Shown here: positions 9,059-17,399 of the stretch, piece by piece
How the letters are laid out: every line of letters begins with the position of its first letter
Numbering within the stretch: the stretch's first letter is position 1
NCBI RefSeq assembly: GCF_003219815.1
Contig: NZ_QJVD01000003.1
Location: 1-64,000 of the forward strand
DNA length: 64,000 nucleotides
Source of the DNA: Arthrobacter livingstonensis
GTDB taxonomy: Bacteria; Actinomycetota; Actinomycetes; Actinomycetales; Micrococcaceae
Direction of reading: 5' to 3'
Translations under genes and position numbers: made by a program
Notes under the pieces: model-generated
Seen by the model: the letters and a program-made list of their open reading frames with translations, nothing else
Databases searched by the model: none
Told to the model about the DNA's origin: nothing

Positions 9059-9542
9059 GCTTACAGGCCGGATCCACGAAAACGCACTCTGCCAGCTTGG
9101 CTCATCGCCTAAGCCGTACAGGCCCCCATCGCGGAGGCGTCCGGTCAGGGTTCCCCCTGCGGGCACGTATCGTCGGTGCACCCGACTGCTGAAATTTGTT
9201 CTGTCGGGTTCAAAGCGATTACTCCTTGGCCCTCGGCCAGTCACCGTCAACGGTCTCATAACGTCCGTGTCGCAAAACTTATGGGTTCTGCGGCACCGGG
9301 GGACAACTCTGGCTGACGAACCGTCGCGGATGCGACAAGCCAGCGACGATCGCTTCACATCAGTTTGACGTCATCGTGCCTAGGCAGCTCGACAGTGTCG
9401 TGCTTGACGGCCCTTAACGTTTGCCGCTGTGAATGACAAAGCTTACTGACAACCGACGATGGCCGGCTTCCATCGGCAGGCTGAGAGGGCTGATGTTCCT
9501 CAGGGGAGGGCGGATGACTGGGAAGCCTGGTGGGATGCAACC

Positions 9543-10021
9543 TGTGATCTCTCAGGAGATCGGTGACAGATTTGCCTCAGGACTTCGGTGACACTTTGCC
9601 TGCGTGACCTTATTTGTGGAAGCGCGTAGGGCCTGGCTCATCCCGACGTATTTGGGCCTGCCGGTGGCCAGGAGTACTAGGCAATGACCTTGCCTGCGGT
9701 GCCGGCGAACACGACGCCGTTACGGCCCCAGACGGCAACGACGGTTCCTCCGGCCATCCGATTGGTTACAGAGCCACAATGTCTTCCCGAACTTGAAGAC
9801 GCCGTTGGAATAGACCCATAGCTTTTGGCGACCGGTGTCTGCGGGGTCGCGAGACGGATACGGGCCTTGACAGGCTCATTCTTATTCACGCGCTATTCTT
9901 GGCCAGCCCGAAAGGATGGTCAAAATACCGGAAAACCCTGGGAAGTGTCACCACCAAAACCCGCCGAAGTGTCACCGAGGTGTTGAGGTAGAACTGTCAC
10001 CGATGTCCTGCGACATAACAA
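9543..10021. mobile_element. Truncated or non-autonomous IS element with long terminal repeats
   Basis: The left end (9543-9596) and the reverse complement of the right end (9967-10020) match at roughly 44 of 54 positions. Both contain two spaced TCGGTGACA motifs, and both ends begin with TGT. The element is flanked by identical 14-bp direct repeats, GGTGGGATGCAACC, at 9529-9542 and 10022-10035, which look like a target-site duplication. Its 479 bases are too short for a transposase, and the minus-strand frame at 9677-9889 has no clear transposase motif. The ends resemble IS481-type ends as I recall them, but the family is unproven. It probably moved with a transposase supplied in trans or is an internal-deletion derivative. 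Confidence 0.65.
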
Positions 10022-10201
10022 GGTGGGATGCAACCGACTCATTAGAAACTCATTAGATTAGGCGACAAGTGCCGACTCTTCAGTACCATGTATTGTCATG
10101 CACCTGCCGCGGAAGCGATGGTCAGGAACGGCTTTTGACAGGTCGAAATTGGCCACTGAGTCGACAGTGGGGGTCGTCGCTTCGAATCCTATGGGGACTT
10201 C

Positions 10202-13069
10202 TTATTCTTTGCCAGCTTTTTCGAGGGCTTCGGCGATGACCTGCACGATGTGGCGGGAGCTACGACCGGCAAGGTCGGCCACCTGCGTCCGGCAAGAGAA
10301 TCCATCGGCCAAGACGGATCGATCGGGATCGTTCGACATTTTGGTAAGGATTCCTTGTTCGGCTATCGCAACGGATACCTCGTAGTGACCCTTTTCCATG
10401 CCGAAGTTTCCCGCGAGCCCGCAACAGCCGTTGGAGACATCTACATCGCAGCCCATGGATTCCAAGAGGACCCGATCCTTGTCGTACCCCATGACGGCGT
10501 GTTGGTGGCAGTGCGGCTGTGCAACTATTCGTTCATCACTTGCCGGCGGTTGCCAGTTGATGGAGGTCAGGAACTCCGACACTGTCTTCGTTGCCTTGGA
10601 AACTTGCCGGGAGCGTTCATCGTCCGGCAACAGTTCCAACAAGTCCGAGCGCAATACGGCCGTGCAGGACGGTTCAAGGCCGATGATTGTTCTGCCGTTC
10701 GTGACGTGGGGGTACAGGACGTCAAGGGTTTTTCGCAGGGACGCTTTGGCGGCTGTTAATTGCCCGGTAGAGATGAGTGTCAATCCACAACAGGCGCCGG
10801 GACCGGCGATCTCGATGTCGCATCCCGCGGCCTGGAGGACCTTGAGAGCGGCCTTCGGAACGTCGGGACTAAGGGCGTCAGAGAAAGAATCCACCCATAG
10901 CAGGACGCGGGGTGGTTCTGCTGGTGCGTCGCCAGATGTGGGGTTAGTCATTGCGGAAGCCGAGCCGTGAGAGTGGACCTTCGACGGGCCGGAGGCTTCC
11001 TTTAGCGTATGAAAAGGTGCCTTGGGGAAAGTGGGCAGGCTTCGGCGGGGATCCGCTCCCGCCAGGCGGAGCATCGTCCGGCGAAGGATCTTAATCGAGG
11101 CAACCTTGTTGAGCAATGGTCCGAATGGTCCGATCAGGCCCAGCCATGTGGGTAACCGGCCGAGGGTGTAATGGCTGATGGGACGCAGGCGTCCCTTGTA
11201 GGTTTGGTGCAGTGATTCGGATTTGTACATGGCCATGTCGATGCCGGTGGGGCAGTCATTGGCGCAGGCCTTGCAGCTGAGGCACAGGTCAAGGGCATCG
11301 TGGACCTCGGGGGAATTCCATGACATGTCCACGCTGCCGCCGTTGAGCATCTCCTGGAGCACGCGTGCACGACCCCTGGTCGAGTCCTTTTCATCCCTGG
11401 TCGCCAGGTACGACGGACACATGAATCCACCTTCCCGGCGCAGGTCGGCCCGACACTTCCCGACGCCAACGCAACGGTGCAGCGCATTGGTGATGTTGCC
11501 GCTGTCGTGGGCAAAGGCAAAGCCATCGGAAGCCAGCAGGTTATTGGCCTGCGGACGGCGCAGGTTTGCGTCGAAGGGTTCCGGGTTGATGACGACACCT
11601 GGATTAAAGATGTCCTGCAGGTCAAAGAGTGCCTTGAAACCTGCCATGGCCGCCAATGCCTTGGCCGAGTACATGGTCTTTAGCAGTTCACCCCGGGCTC
11701 GGCCGTCGCCATGTTCCCCCGACAGCGATCCACCGTATTTGGCAACGAGGTCCGCGGCCGCGGTCAGGAAGCGACGCATCACGACGGCGTCCCCGTCCAG
11801 CGGGAAATCAATCCGCACGTGAACGCAGCCGTCGCCAAAGTGGCCGTAGGCCAATCCTGAAACGTCCTCGCGGGCCATGAGAAGTTCAAGGTCGCGCAGA
11901 TAGGCTCCCAAATGCTCCGGCGGGACGGCTGAATCTTCCCAACCGGGCCACGCCTGTTTCCCTGCCGCGGTCCGTCCGGCCAACCCTGCACCGTCGGCGC
12001 GAATTTGCCACAATCGTTTTGCCTCGGGTCCGGCCGGCAGGATCAGCGAGTCAAGTGCTCCCGCGTCCAGGACCATCTTTTCTGCCGCAGCCATCGCTTC
12101 TTCGGAGGTTGCTCCGCCCACTTCGACCATCAGCCAGCCGTTGCCGGCAGGCATGTGCGGGACGGAGTGCTCACCCTTGGCTGTGCGGATGACGTTCACC
12201 AGTTGGGCGTCGAGGCCTTCAAGTGCAAGTGGGTGGTGCGGGAGCAACTGGGGAACTGCGTCCGCTGCTGTGGGCATGTCCGGGTAGCCGAGCACGGCGA
12301 GGGCGGGGGCGGGTGCCTGTCTCACCAGCCGAACCTCGGCCTCGAGGATGATGCCGCATGTTCCTTCCGTGCCGGTCAGGGCGGCGGCCACATTCCGTCC
12401 ATTTTCAGGGAGGAGGTGTTCAAGGCTGTACCCTGAGATTTGCCGGCCGAACCTTCCGAATTCCAGCCGGAGGACTTCCAGATTCGAGAGGATAAATTCA
12501 TCAAGTCCGGGGATCTGCGCCGTGGCGTCCTTCCCGGACCCCAACCCGACAACCTGGCCGGAGCCCGTCAGCCAGCGCAGGTTGCGCACATTGTCAGCTG
12601 TCCTCCCATATGAGAGTCCATGGGCGCCACATGCGTTGTTGCCGATCATGCCGCCGATGGTGCACCGGGTGGACGTTGAAGGATCGGGTCCGAATCGCAG
12701 CCCGTGGACTGCTGCGGCCTTCTGCAAGTCACTGAGAATAACGCCAGGCTGGATGACTGCAGTCTTGCTGTCCGGATCAATGCTGATGATCCGGTTCATG
12801 AACCTGCTGAAGTCCAACACCAGCCCGGGGCCCACCGCGTTGCCGGCGCAGGACGTGCCGCCGCCGCGGCCGGTGACGGCCAGCCCGTGTTTACGGGCAA
12901 TCCTGACGGCCGTGACGACGTCGTCCTCGTCTTTGGGCATGACCACCACCTGGGGCAGCACACGGTAGTTCGAGGCATCCGTTGAATACTCTGCGCGCCG
13001 TCGCGTGCTGCTGTCCACAATGCCTGCAACGGCTGCGGACAATTCGTGGACAACCTGATCGATATTCAT
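10202..13069 (-). CDS. FAD/Fe-S oxidoreductase, D-2-hydroxyglutarate dehydrogenase-like
   Basis: A 955-residue YdiJ/GlpC-type fusion. Residues ~30-220 form a PCMH FAD-binding domain (GRGGGTSCAGNAVGPGLVLD; IGGMIGNNACGAHG). Residues ~250-510 form an FAD-oxidase C-terminal domain with the metal motif GHFGDGCVHVRI. Ferredoxin-like cysteine clusters follow (CVGVGKC; CLSCKACANDCPTG), then two CCG-type redox domains (ACCGLT; GCCGLAGNFG). Such proteins oxidise D-2-hydroxy acids and pass electrons to the membrane chain. Because the same operon encodes an HglS-like enzyme whose product is D-2-hydroxyglutarate, I infer that this protein converts that product to 2-oxoglutarate; D-lactate oxidation is the alternative. 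AAGGAAAG precedes the ATG. It is the last gene of the operon, 42 bases after the dehydrogenase at 13112-14251. Confidence 0.85.
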   Translation of the reverse strand: MNIDQVVHELSAAVAGIVDSSTRRRAEYSTDASNYRVLPQVVVMPKDEDDVVTAVRIARKHGLAVTGRGGGTSCAGNAVGPGLVLDFSRFMNRIISIDPDSKTAVIQPGVILSDLQKAAAVHGLRFGPDPSTSTRCTIGGMIGNNACGAHGLSYGRTADNVRNLRWLTGSGQVVGLGSGKDATAQIPGLDEFILSNLEVLRLEFGRFGRQISGYSLEHLLPENGRNVAAALTGTEGTCGIILEAEVRLVRQAPAPALAVLGYPDMPTAADAVPQLLPHHPLALEGLDAQLVNVIRTAKGEHSVPHMPAGNGWLMVEVGGATSEEAMAAAEKMVLDAGALDSLILPAGPEAKRLWQIRADGAGLAGRTAAGKQAWPGWEDSAVPPEHLGAYLRDLELLMAREDVSGLAYGHFGDGCVHVRIDFPLDGDAVVMRRFLTAAADLVAKYGGSLSGEHGDGRARGELLKTMYSAKALAAMAGFKALFDLQDIFNPGVVINPEPFDANLRRPQANNLLASDGFAFAHDSGNITNALHRCVGVGKCRADLRREGGFMCPSYLATRDEKDSTRGRARVLQEMLNGGSVDMSWNSPEVHDALDLCLSCKACANDCPTGIDMAMYKSESLHQTYKGRLRPISHYTLGRLPTWLGLIGPFGPLLNKVASIKILRRTMLRLAGADPRRSLPTFPKAPFHTLKEASGPSKVHSHGSASAMTNPTSGDAPAEPPRVLLWVDSFSDALSPDVPKAALKVLQAAGCDIEIAGPGACCGLTLISTGQLTAAKASLRKTLDVLYPHVTNGRTIIGLEPSCTAVLRSDLLELLPDDERSRQVSKATKTVSEFLTSINWQPPASDERIVAQPHCHQHAVMGYDKDRVLLESMGCDVDVSNGCCGLAGNFGMEKGHYEVSVAIAEQGILTKMSNDPDRSVLADGFSCRTQVADLAGRSSRHIVQVIAEALEKAGKE

Positions 13070-13111
13070 GCGCGGTGCTTTCCTTTTCCCTGCAGTGGTA
13101 TGTGGCGGTTA

Positions 13112-14251
13112 CTAGTACTGCAGGGGCTTGCCGCGGAGCTCCATGGCCCGGCGCACGCGGCTCTGTGCCAACGACCGGGCTGCCTCATGTGTGGTCGAGT
13201 TCAGTCTGTCAGCCTCGGCCAGAACGGTGACCGTGTTGGCTCGGAGCTTCGTGGAAACGGTTGTAAAGATTTGCTCCGTTTCGGGACGGAAAGGGGAATA
13301 CCTGGCCTCCATCGCAAATGCTGCACTGACGACGCCGCCGGCGTTGGCAACGAAGTCCGGTACCACTGTGACTGATGCGGCGCGCAGAGCCTGCTGTGCG
13401 GCACCATTGGTGGGAAGGTTGGCACCTTCCACGACAAGCTTGGCGGAGATCGCGCCAACGTTTGTCTCGTTGATGACGTCTTGCAGCGCGGCAGGAATCG
13501 CGATTTCGGCATCCACGAACAACTCCGAGCCGATTGGGATGGCCAGTTCCGGGAACTCCTTCACGAACCCGTCGCCTAGCCGGGAACGCATGGCCAAAAG
13601 CTTCGGAATGTCCAGGCCTGCCGGGTCGTGCAGGGCACCCTCCGCCGTGGAAATGGACACAACACTGTAGTCGAGCGCGTGAAGCCGGGCGGCGGTGGCA
13701 TGGCCTACTGCACCGAAGCCTTGAATGGCGACGCGCTGGCCTTGGAGCCCGATGGTTGCTGCTGCCACATCGGCTGCTTCGGCGACCCCGTAGCCGGTGA
13801 TGCCGAGCTGGTCGTAGGGCACGCCTCCTAAGTCATAGGGTGTGCCCACCGCGGCGCCGCGGTCACCGAGTTCGTCAATGATGATGGCTGCATCGTTTTC
13901 AGTCAGCCCCATGTCAAGACCAAAGACATATTCGGAAGGGACCTCGTTGCTCAGGGCGCGCACAAAGGAACGGAGGATTGCTTCTTTGTGTGGTGAATGG
14001 GGATCGGCACGGATGCCGGCTTTGGCGCCTCCGAAGAAAAGGTCGACGCCGGCCCACTTCCACGTCATGACCCGAGCCAGCCGGGAAATTTCCTCGACAG
14101 TGACGCCCGGCTGCATGCGGGTGCCGCCCTTGCCCATGCCGCGGGCGGTGTTGTCGATGACAAGAACGCCCTTCATCCCCGTTTTGGAATCGCTGACCGA
14201 GACGATTTTTTCCGGGCCCCATTCATCCATCATGTCGAACAGACTGGCCAT
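13112..14251 (-). CDS. Glu/Leu/Phe/Val dehydrogenase family protein, possible 2-aminoadipate dehydrogenase
   Basis: A 379-residue amino acid dehydrogenase. Catalytic lysines of the family fall in GKGGTR (K41), MTWKWAG (K65) and GGAKAG (K77), with the aspartate motif GLDMGLTEND at 111-120. The NAD(P)-binding Rossmann motif QGFGAVGHATAA lies around 173-184. The family oxidatively deaminates L-amino acids to 2-oxo acids. Between an aminoadipate semialdehyde dehydrogenase gene and the D-2-hydroxyglutarate dehydrogenase gene, the missing step is 2-aminoadipate to 2-oxoadipate, which I assign to this protein by inference. In Pseudomonas putida an aminotransferase does this step. Glutamate dehydrogenase activity, recycling nitrogen, is the alternative. 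ATG 14251 was chosen because AAGGAG lies 9 bases upstream; a longer frame starts at 14353 without support. Confidence 0.82.
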   Translation of the reverse strand: MASLFDMMDEWGPEKIVSVSDSKTGMKGVLVIDNTARGMGKGGTRMQPGVTVEEISRLARVMTWKWAGVDLFFGGAKAGIRADPHSPHKEAILRSFVRALSNEVPSEYVFGLDMGLTENDAAIIIDELGDRGAAVGTPYDLGGVPYDQLGITGYGVAEAADVAAATIGLQGQRVAIQGFGAVGHATAARLHALDYSVVSISTAEGALHDPAGLDIPKLLAMRSRLGDGFVKEFPELAIPIGSELFVDAEIAIPAALQDVINETNVGAISAKLVVEGANLPTNGAAQQALRAASVTVVPDFVANAGGVVSAAFAMEARYSPFRPETEQIFTTVSTKLRANTVTVLAEADRLNSTTHEAARSLAQSRVRRAMELRGKPLQY

Positions 14252-14310
14252 CGTTGGGTACTCCTTATGTGTTACTGCAAAGTTTTTGGGTAGGTGTAAC
14301 GAGGGTGGTT

Positions 14311-14347
14311 GGAGTCGGTGCCGGCAGGATATGCCGGCACCGACTCC
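14311..14347 (-). promoter_or_regulatory. Perfect 16-bp intercistronic hairpin
   Basis: GGAGTCGGTGCCGGCA and its exact complement flank a 5-base loop in the 105-base gap between the semialdehyde dehydrogenase and amino acid dehydrogenase genes, inside an otherwise tight operon. No T-run follows on the minus strand. It may be a partial terminator or an mRNA-stabilising element setting the level of the two downstream genes. Confidence 0.6.
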
Positions 14348-14356
14348 GTGCATGGC

Positions 14357-15886
14357 CTAGAGGAATTTCACGCCCTGGGCCAATGGCAGCTGACCGGAGA
14401 AGTTGACGGTGTTGGTTGCCTGGCGCATGTAGGTCTTCCAGGAGTCGGCTCCGGACTCGCGGCCACCGCCGGTTTCCTTTTCACCGCCAAAGGCTCCGCC
14501 GATTTCGGCCCCGGACGTGCCGATGTTGACGTTGGCAATGCCACAGTCCGAGCCACTTGCGGACATGAAGCGTTCGGCCTCGGCATGGTCGTTGGTGAAC
14601 ACGGCCGATGACAGGCCCTGGGGAACGTCATTTTGCAGGGCAACGGCGTCATCGAAATCGGTGTATGTCATGACGTAGAGCAGCGGTGCGAACGTTTCGT
14701 CCTTGACGACGTCGCTCTGTGAGGGCATGCGCACGATTGCCGGCTCGACGTAGTAGGCGCCGGGCTCGCCGTCGGCGTTTACACGGCCACCACCGCACAA
14801 GACGGTGCCGCCTTGGTCCTGGGCAGATTTGATGGCGTTCTGCATTCCCTCGAAGCTGGCCTTGTTGATCAGCGGTCCGATCAGGTTCTCGTCATCCAGC
14901 GGCGTGCCGATGCGAAGCGTCGCGTAGGCGCTGACCAGTTTGGCCGTCAGGTCCTCGGCAATCGACTCGTGGACAATCAGTCGGCGCATGGAGGTGCAGC
15001 GCTGACCGGCGGTTCCGACAGCGGAAAAAACGATCCCGCGCAGGGCCAAATCCAGATCGGCCGACGGAGTCACGATGGCCGCGTTGTTGCCGCCCAGTTC
15101 CAGGAGCGCACGGCCGAAACGTTGTGCCACGCGGGGGGCGATTTCCTGGCCCATCCGAACGGACCCGGTTGCCGAGAGCAGTGCAACACGGGGGTCATCG
15201 ACGATCAGTTGCCCGCCGGTATGGTCGGCCAGGACGAGCTTGTGCAGGTTCTCTGGCGCGCCAACGTCTTTCGCAGCACGGCCCAGCAGGGCATCAGCAG
15301 CAAGTGCGCTGAGCATCGTCATCCCGGACGGCTTCCACACGATGGTGTCGCCGCAGACAAGGGCCAACGCCGTATTCCAGGAGTAGACGGCCACCGGGAA
15401 ATTAAAGGCCGAGATAACGCCGACAACGCCCAGCGGGTGCCAGGTCTCCATCAGGCGGTGGCCGGGACGCTCCGACGGCATGGTCTTGCCATAGAGCTGG
15501 CGGGACAGGCCGACGGCAAAGTCGCAGATGTCGATCATTTCCTGTACTTCGCCAAGGGCCTCGGACTGGATTTTGCCAGCCTCGGCTGTCACAATCCTCG
15601 CCAGGTCTTCCTTGTGCTCGGTCAGCAGCTCACCCCAGCGTTTGACCAAATTGCCGCGGACCGGTGCCGGCACATCGCGCCAGGTCTTGAACGCCTCGTG
15701 TGCCTGACCGATCATGGTGTGGATGTCCTCGGCCGAGTTGACCGGCAGGGTCATCAATACTTCACCGGTGAGAGGCGACGATGCTTCGTGGGCGCCGCCA
15801 AGGGCATCAATATTGACGCCGCAGGCTTCGAGCGAGGATCGAACCATCGTTGCAATTTCGGACGTCTGGGTCAGAGTTTCAGTCAT
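14357..15886 (-). CDS. amaB: Antiquitin-type (ALDH7) 2-aminoadipate semialdehyde dehydrogenase
   Basis: A 509-residue aldehyde dehydrogenase of the ALDH7/antiquitin branch. It has the cofactor-binding ISAFNFPVAVYSWN, the general-base motif LELGGNN, the catalytic cysteine in GTAGQRCTSMRR, and the diagnostic C-terminal GGEKETGGGRESGADSWK. ALDH7 enzymes oxidise 2-aminoadipate-6-semialdehyde, in equilibrium with delta1-piperideine-6-carboxylate, to 2-aminoadipate using NAD(P)+. This is the AmaB step of lysine/pipecolate degradation. Genes on either side encode the enzymes expected before and after it, which strengthens the assignment. AGGAGA lies just before the ATG. Other ALDH7 substrates such as betaine aldehyde are possible but do not fit the neighbourhood. 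Confidence 0.9.
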   Translation of the reverse strand: MTETLTQTSEIATMVRSSLEACGVNIDALGGAHEASSPLTGEVLMTLPVNSAEDIHTMIGQAHEAFKTWRDVPAPVRGNLVKRWGELLTEHKEDLARIVTAEAGKIQSEALGEVQEMIDICDFAVGLSRQLYGKTMPSERPGHRLMETWHPLGVVGVISAFNFPVAVYSWNTALALVCGDTIVWKPSGMTMLSALAADALLGRAAKDVGAPENLHKLVLADHTGGQLIVDDPRVALLSATGSVRMGQEIAPRVAQRFGRALLELGGNNAAIVTPSADLDLALRGIVFSAVGTAGQRCTSMRRLIVHESIAEDLTAKLVSAYATLRIGTPLDDENLIGPLINKASFEGMQNAIKSAQDQGGTVLCGGGRVNADGEPGAYYVEPAIVRMPSQSDVVKDETFAPLLYVMTYTDFDDAVALQNDVPQGLSSAVFTNDHAEAERFMSASGSDCGIANVNIGTSGAEIGGAFGGEKETGGGRESGADSWKTYMRQATNTVNFSGQLPLAQGVKFL

Positions 15887-15936
15887 CGTGATCTCCTGTG
15901 GTTGGTTGGTCTTGATGGTTTGTGGATGAGGGGTGG

Positions 15937-17337
15937 CTAATTGGTGATGGAGACATTTAGGCGTTGCGCGAGGGATGCAATCGAGTCCTCTTGTTGGCGC
16001 TGGTAAAGGTCATTGGGGTCGTGGACCTTCGTTCCGACAATGGTCGACATTCGGTGGATGTCGTAGTTGGTGCCGGCCTGCGCCTCGTCCTTTGAGCCTT
16101 CCTCGGTCAGATTCGACTGGAAGATTCCGGCGGCAGAGCGGGGGAGGAAGTCCTCGTAAACAATCGGTTCCGGCACAGCAATGCCGGCTTCGACAAGGTC
16201 GGCCAAAGTGACCGGGCCGGCCAAAGGCGTTTGACCAAGCTGCCCTTCGTCGAGCCCGTAGGTGAAGTACGCCAGGCCCTGCAGGGCCAGTTCCTTCTCC
16301 GTGCGGGGAAGATTTTCGGCCCACACCCCCGCCGCTGCCTCAACGCGCGTCGTTCCGAGCGGAGCTTCTGCGAGCCTGGCGTCAGATTCGGCAACCATGC
16401 GGTCGTAGAGGTCGCGCCCGCTCACGGTCAGGGCGATCCCCCGCGCCTCGACTTCGCCAAAGCGAACCCGTAGTTCACCTTCATTGGTGGACCCATCTGC
16501 GTAGCGGAACACCCGGTTTTCTCCCAGGGCTCTAAAGGACGTCTGGCGAAGCAGGACATCAGGTCCGTCCCAGCGCGGGGGACCCTGGATCTCGTCGATC
16601 ATGGTAATTCCGCGGGCCTGCATGCGTTCGTAGAGATCATCGATGTCCAGGACACGTGGTGTGAGGTGGTTGATGTGAGTTGTCGAAACACCGCCGATGT
16701 CGGAGGCGACGGCTGAGATGGCCTCCAGCTTGTTGTACCACTCGTAGTCCACGGGGTCTCCCGAGAGTTCAAAGGCCGCCGTGGCAAGATCGAGGAGACG
16801 CTCGGCGTCGTCCTGGTCAAGCCCGGCATCGGCCGCGGCCTTGTCGGCCAGGTTCAGCAGGTCCTCACCAAACAGTTGGCGGGCTCCGATGAATTTGGCC
16901 AGCTCGGCACGTAGATCGCAGTCAAAGAACCTCGGATCTTCCGCTGCGAGCATGGACGTGAAGACGCGGAAGGGATTCCTTGCCAGCTCATTGCTGTCGA
17001 TGGGACGGAACGCGGTCGAAACCACTGGCACCGAACTGGAGGATGCGTCTCGAAGGTCATAAAAGCCCACCGGGTACATGCCAAAAGCGGCAAAGATGCG
17101 GGCAACCTGGGCCATTTCTTTCGGCGATCCAACACGAATGGCACCGTGACGCTCAGCAGTGACGCGTGAAATGCTGCCCAGCCGTTCAGCCTCGGCACCC
17201 TGTTTGGCGACGTAGGCTTCATTCACTTCCGTGGAAACATCGACGAGCGTGTTGTAGGCGGGTACTTCCTGTCCGTACATGACGGAGAGCCGCCTTGCGA
17301 ATTCGGCTCGAAGTTCCCACGTTTCAAGGGCGGTCAT
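15937..17337 (-). CDS. HglS-like 2-oxoadipate dioxygenase/decarboxylase (DUF1338)
   Basis: A 466-residue protein that I recognise as the DUF1338/HglS family: Fe(II)-dependent, vicinal-oxygen-chelate-related enzymes that convert 2-oxoadipate, O2 and lose CO2 to give D-2-hydroxyglutarate. The segment ERHGAIRVG places H64 and R68 four residues apart, matching the His70/Arg74 spacing known for Pseudomonas HglS. A second metal histidine candidate is in THINHLTPR (H221 or H224), and the acidic ligand candidate is in FGEVEARG (E295 or E297). Start ATG 17337 follows GAAAGGA by 7-8 bases; an upstream in-frame ATG at 17403 lacks a site. It sits second in the operon, 62 bases after the flavin oxidase. 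The gene provides the unusual internal decarboxylation/hydroxylation step bridging 2-oxoadipate to the citric acid cycle. Confidence 0.85.
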   Translation of the reverse strand: MTALETWELRAEFARRLSVMYGQEVPAYNTLVDVSTEVNEAYVAKQGAEAERLGSISRVTAERHGAIRVGSPKEMAQVARIFAAFGMYPVGFYDLRDASSSSVPVVSTAFRPIDSNELARNPFRVFTSMLAAEDPRFFDCDLRAELAKFIGARQLFGEDLLNLADKAAADAGLDQDDAERLLDLATAAFELSGDPVDYEWYNKLEAISAVASDIGGVSTTHINHLTPRVLDIDDLYERMQARGITMIDEIQGPPRWDGPDVLLRQTSFRALGENRVFRYADGSTNEGELRVRFGEVEARGIALTVSGRDLYDRMVAESDARLAEAPLGTTRVEAAAGVWAENLPRTEKELALQGLAYFTYGLDEGQLGQTPLAGPVTLADLVEAGIAVPEPIVYEDFLPRSAAGIFQSNLTEEGSKDEAQAGTNYDIHRMSTIVGTKVHDPNDLYQRQQEDSIASLAQRLNVSITN

Positions 17338-17399
17338 TGCATGGTTCCTTTCGATAAATGCGTTGATGATGTGAGATTGCCGGGTGCTACGGGTCCGTA

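Larger units (their letters stand above)
8640..9528. other. Non-coding region left of the truncated IS element
   Basis: No reading frame here has recognisable protein features. It contains the CGAC tetranucleotide run and a pair of repeats near 9000-9058. The composition is less GC-biased than the neighbouring genes. It is probably residual mobile or degraded DNA. Confidence 0.5.

Noticed and set aside
9677-9889. Transposase C-terminus inside the short IS
   Set aside because: No DDE or C-terminal transposase motif could be recognised in any frame.
10173-10200. Second tRNA-like 3' end at the left border of the D-lysine operon
   Set aside because: TTCGAATC is present but the flanking bases do not pair as a T-stem; likely chance.
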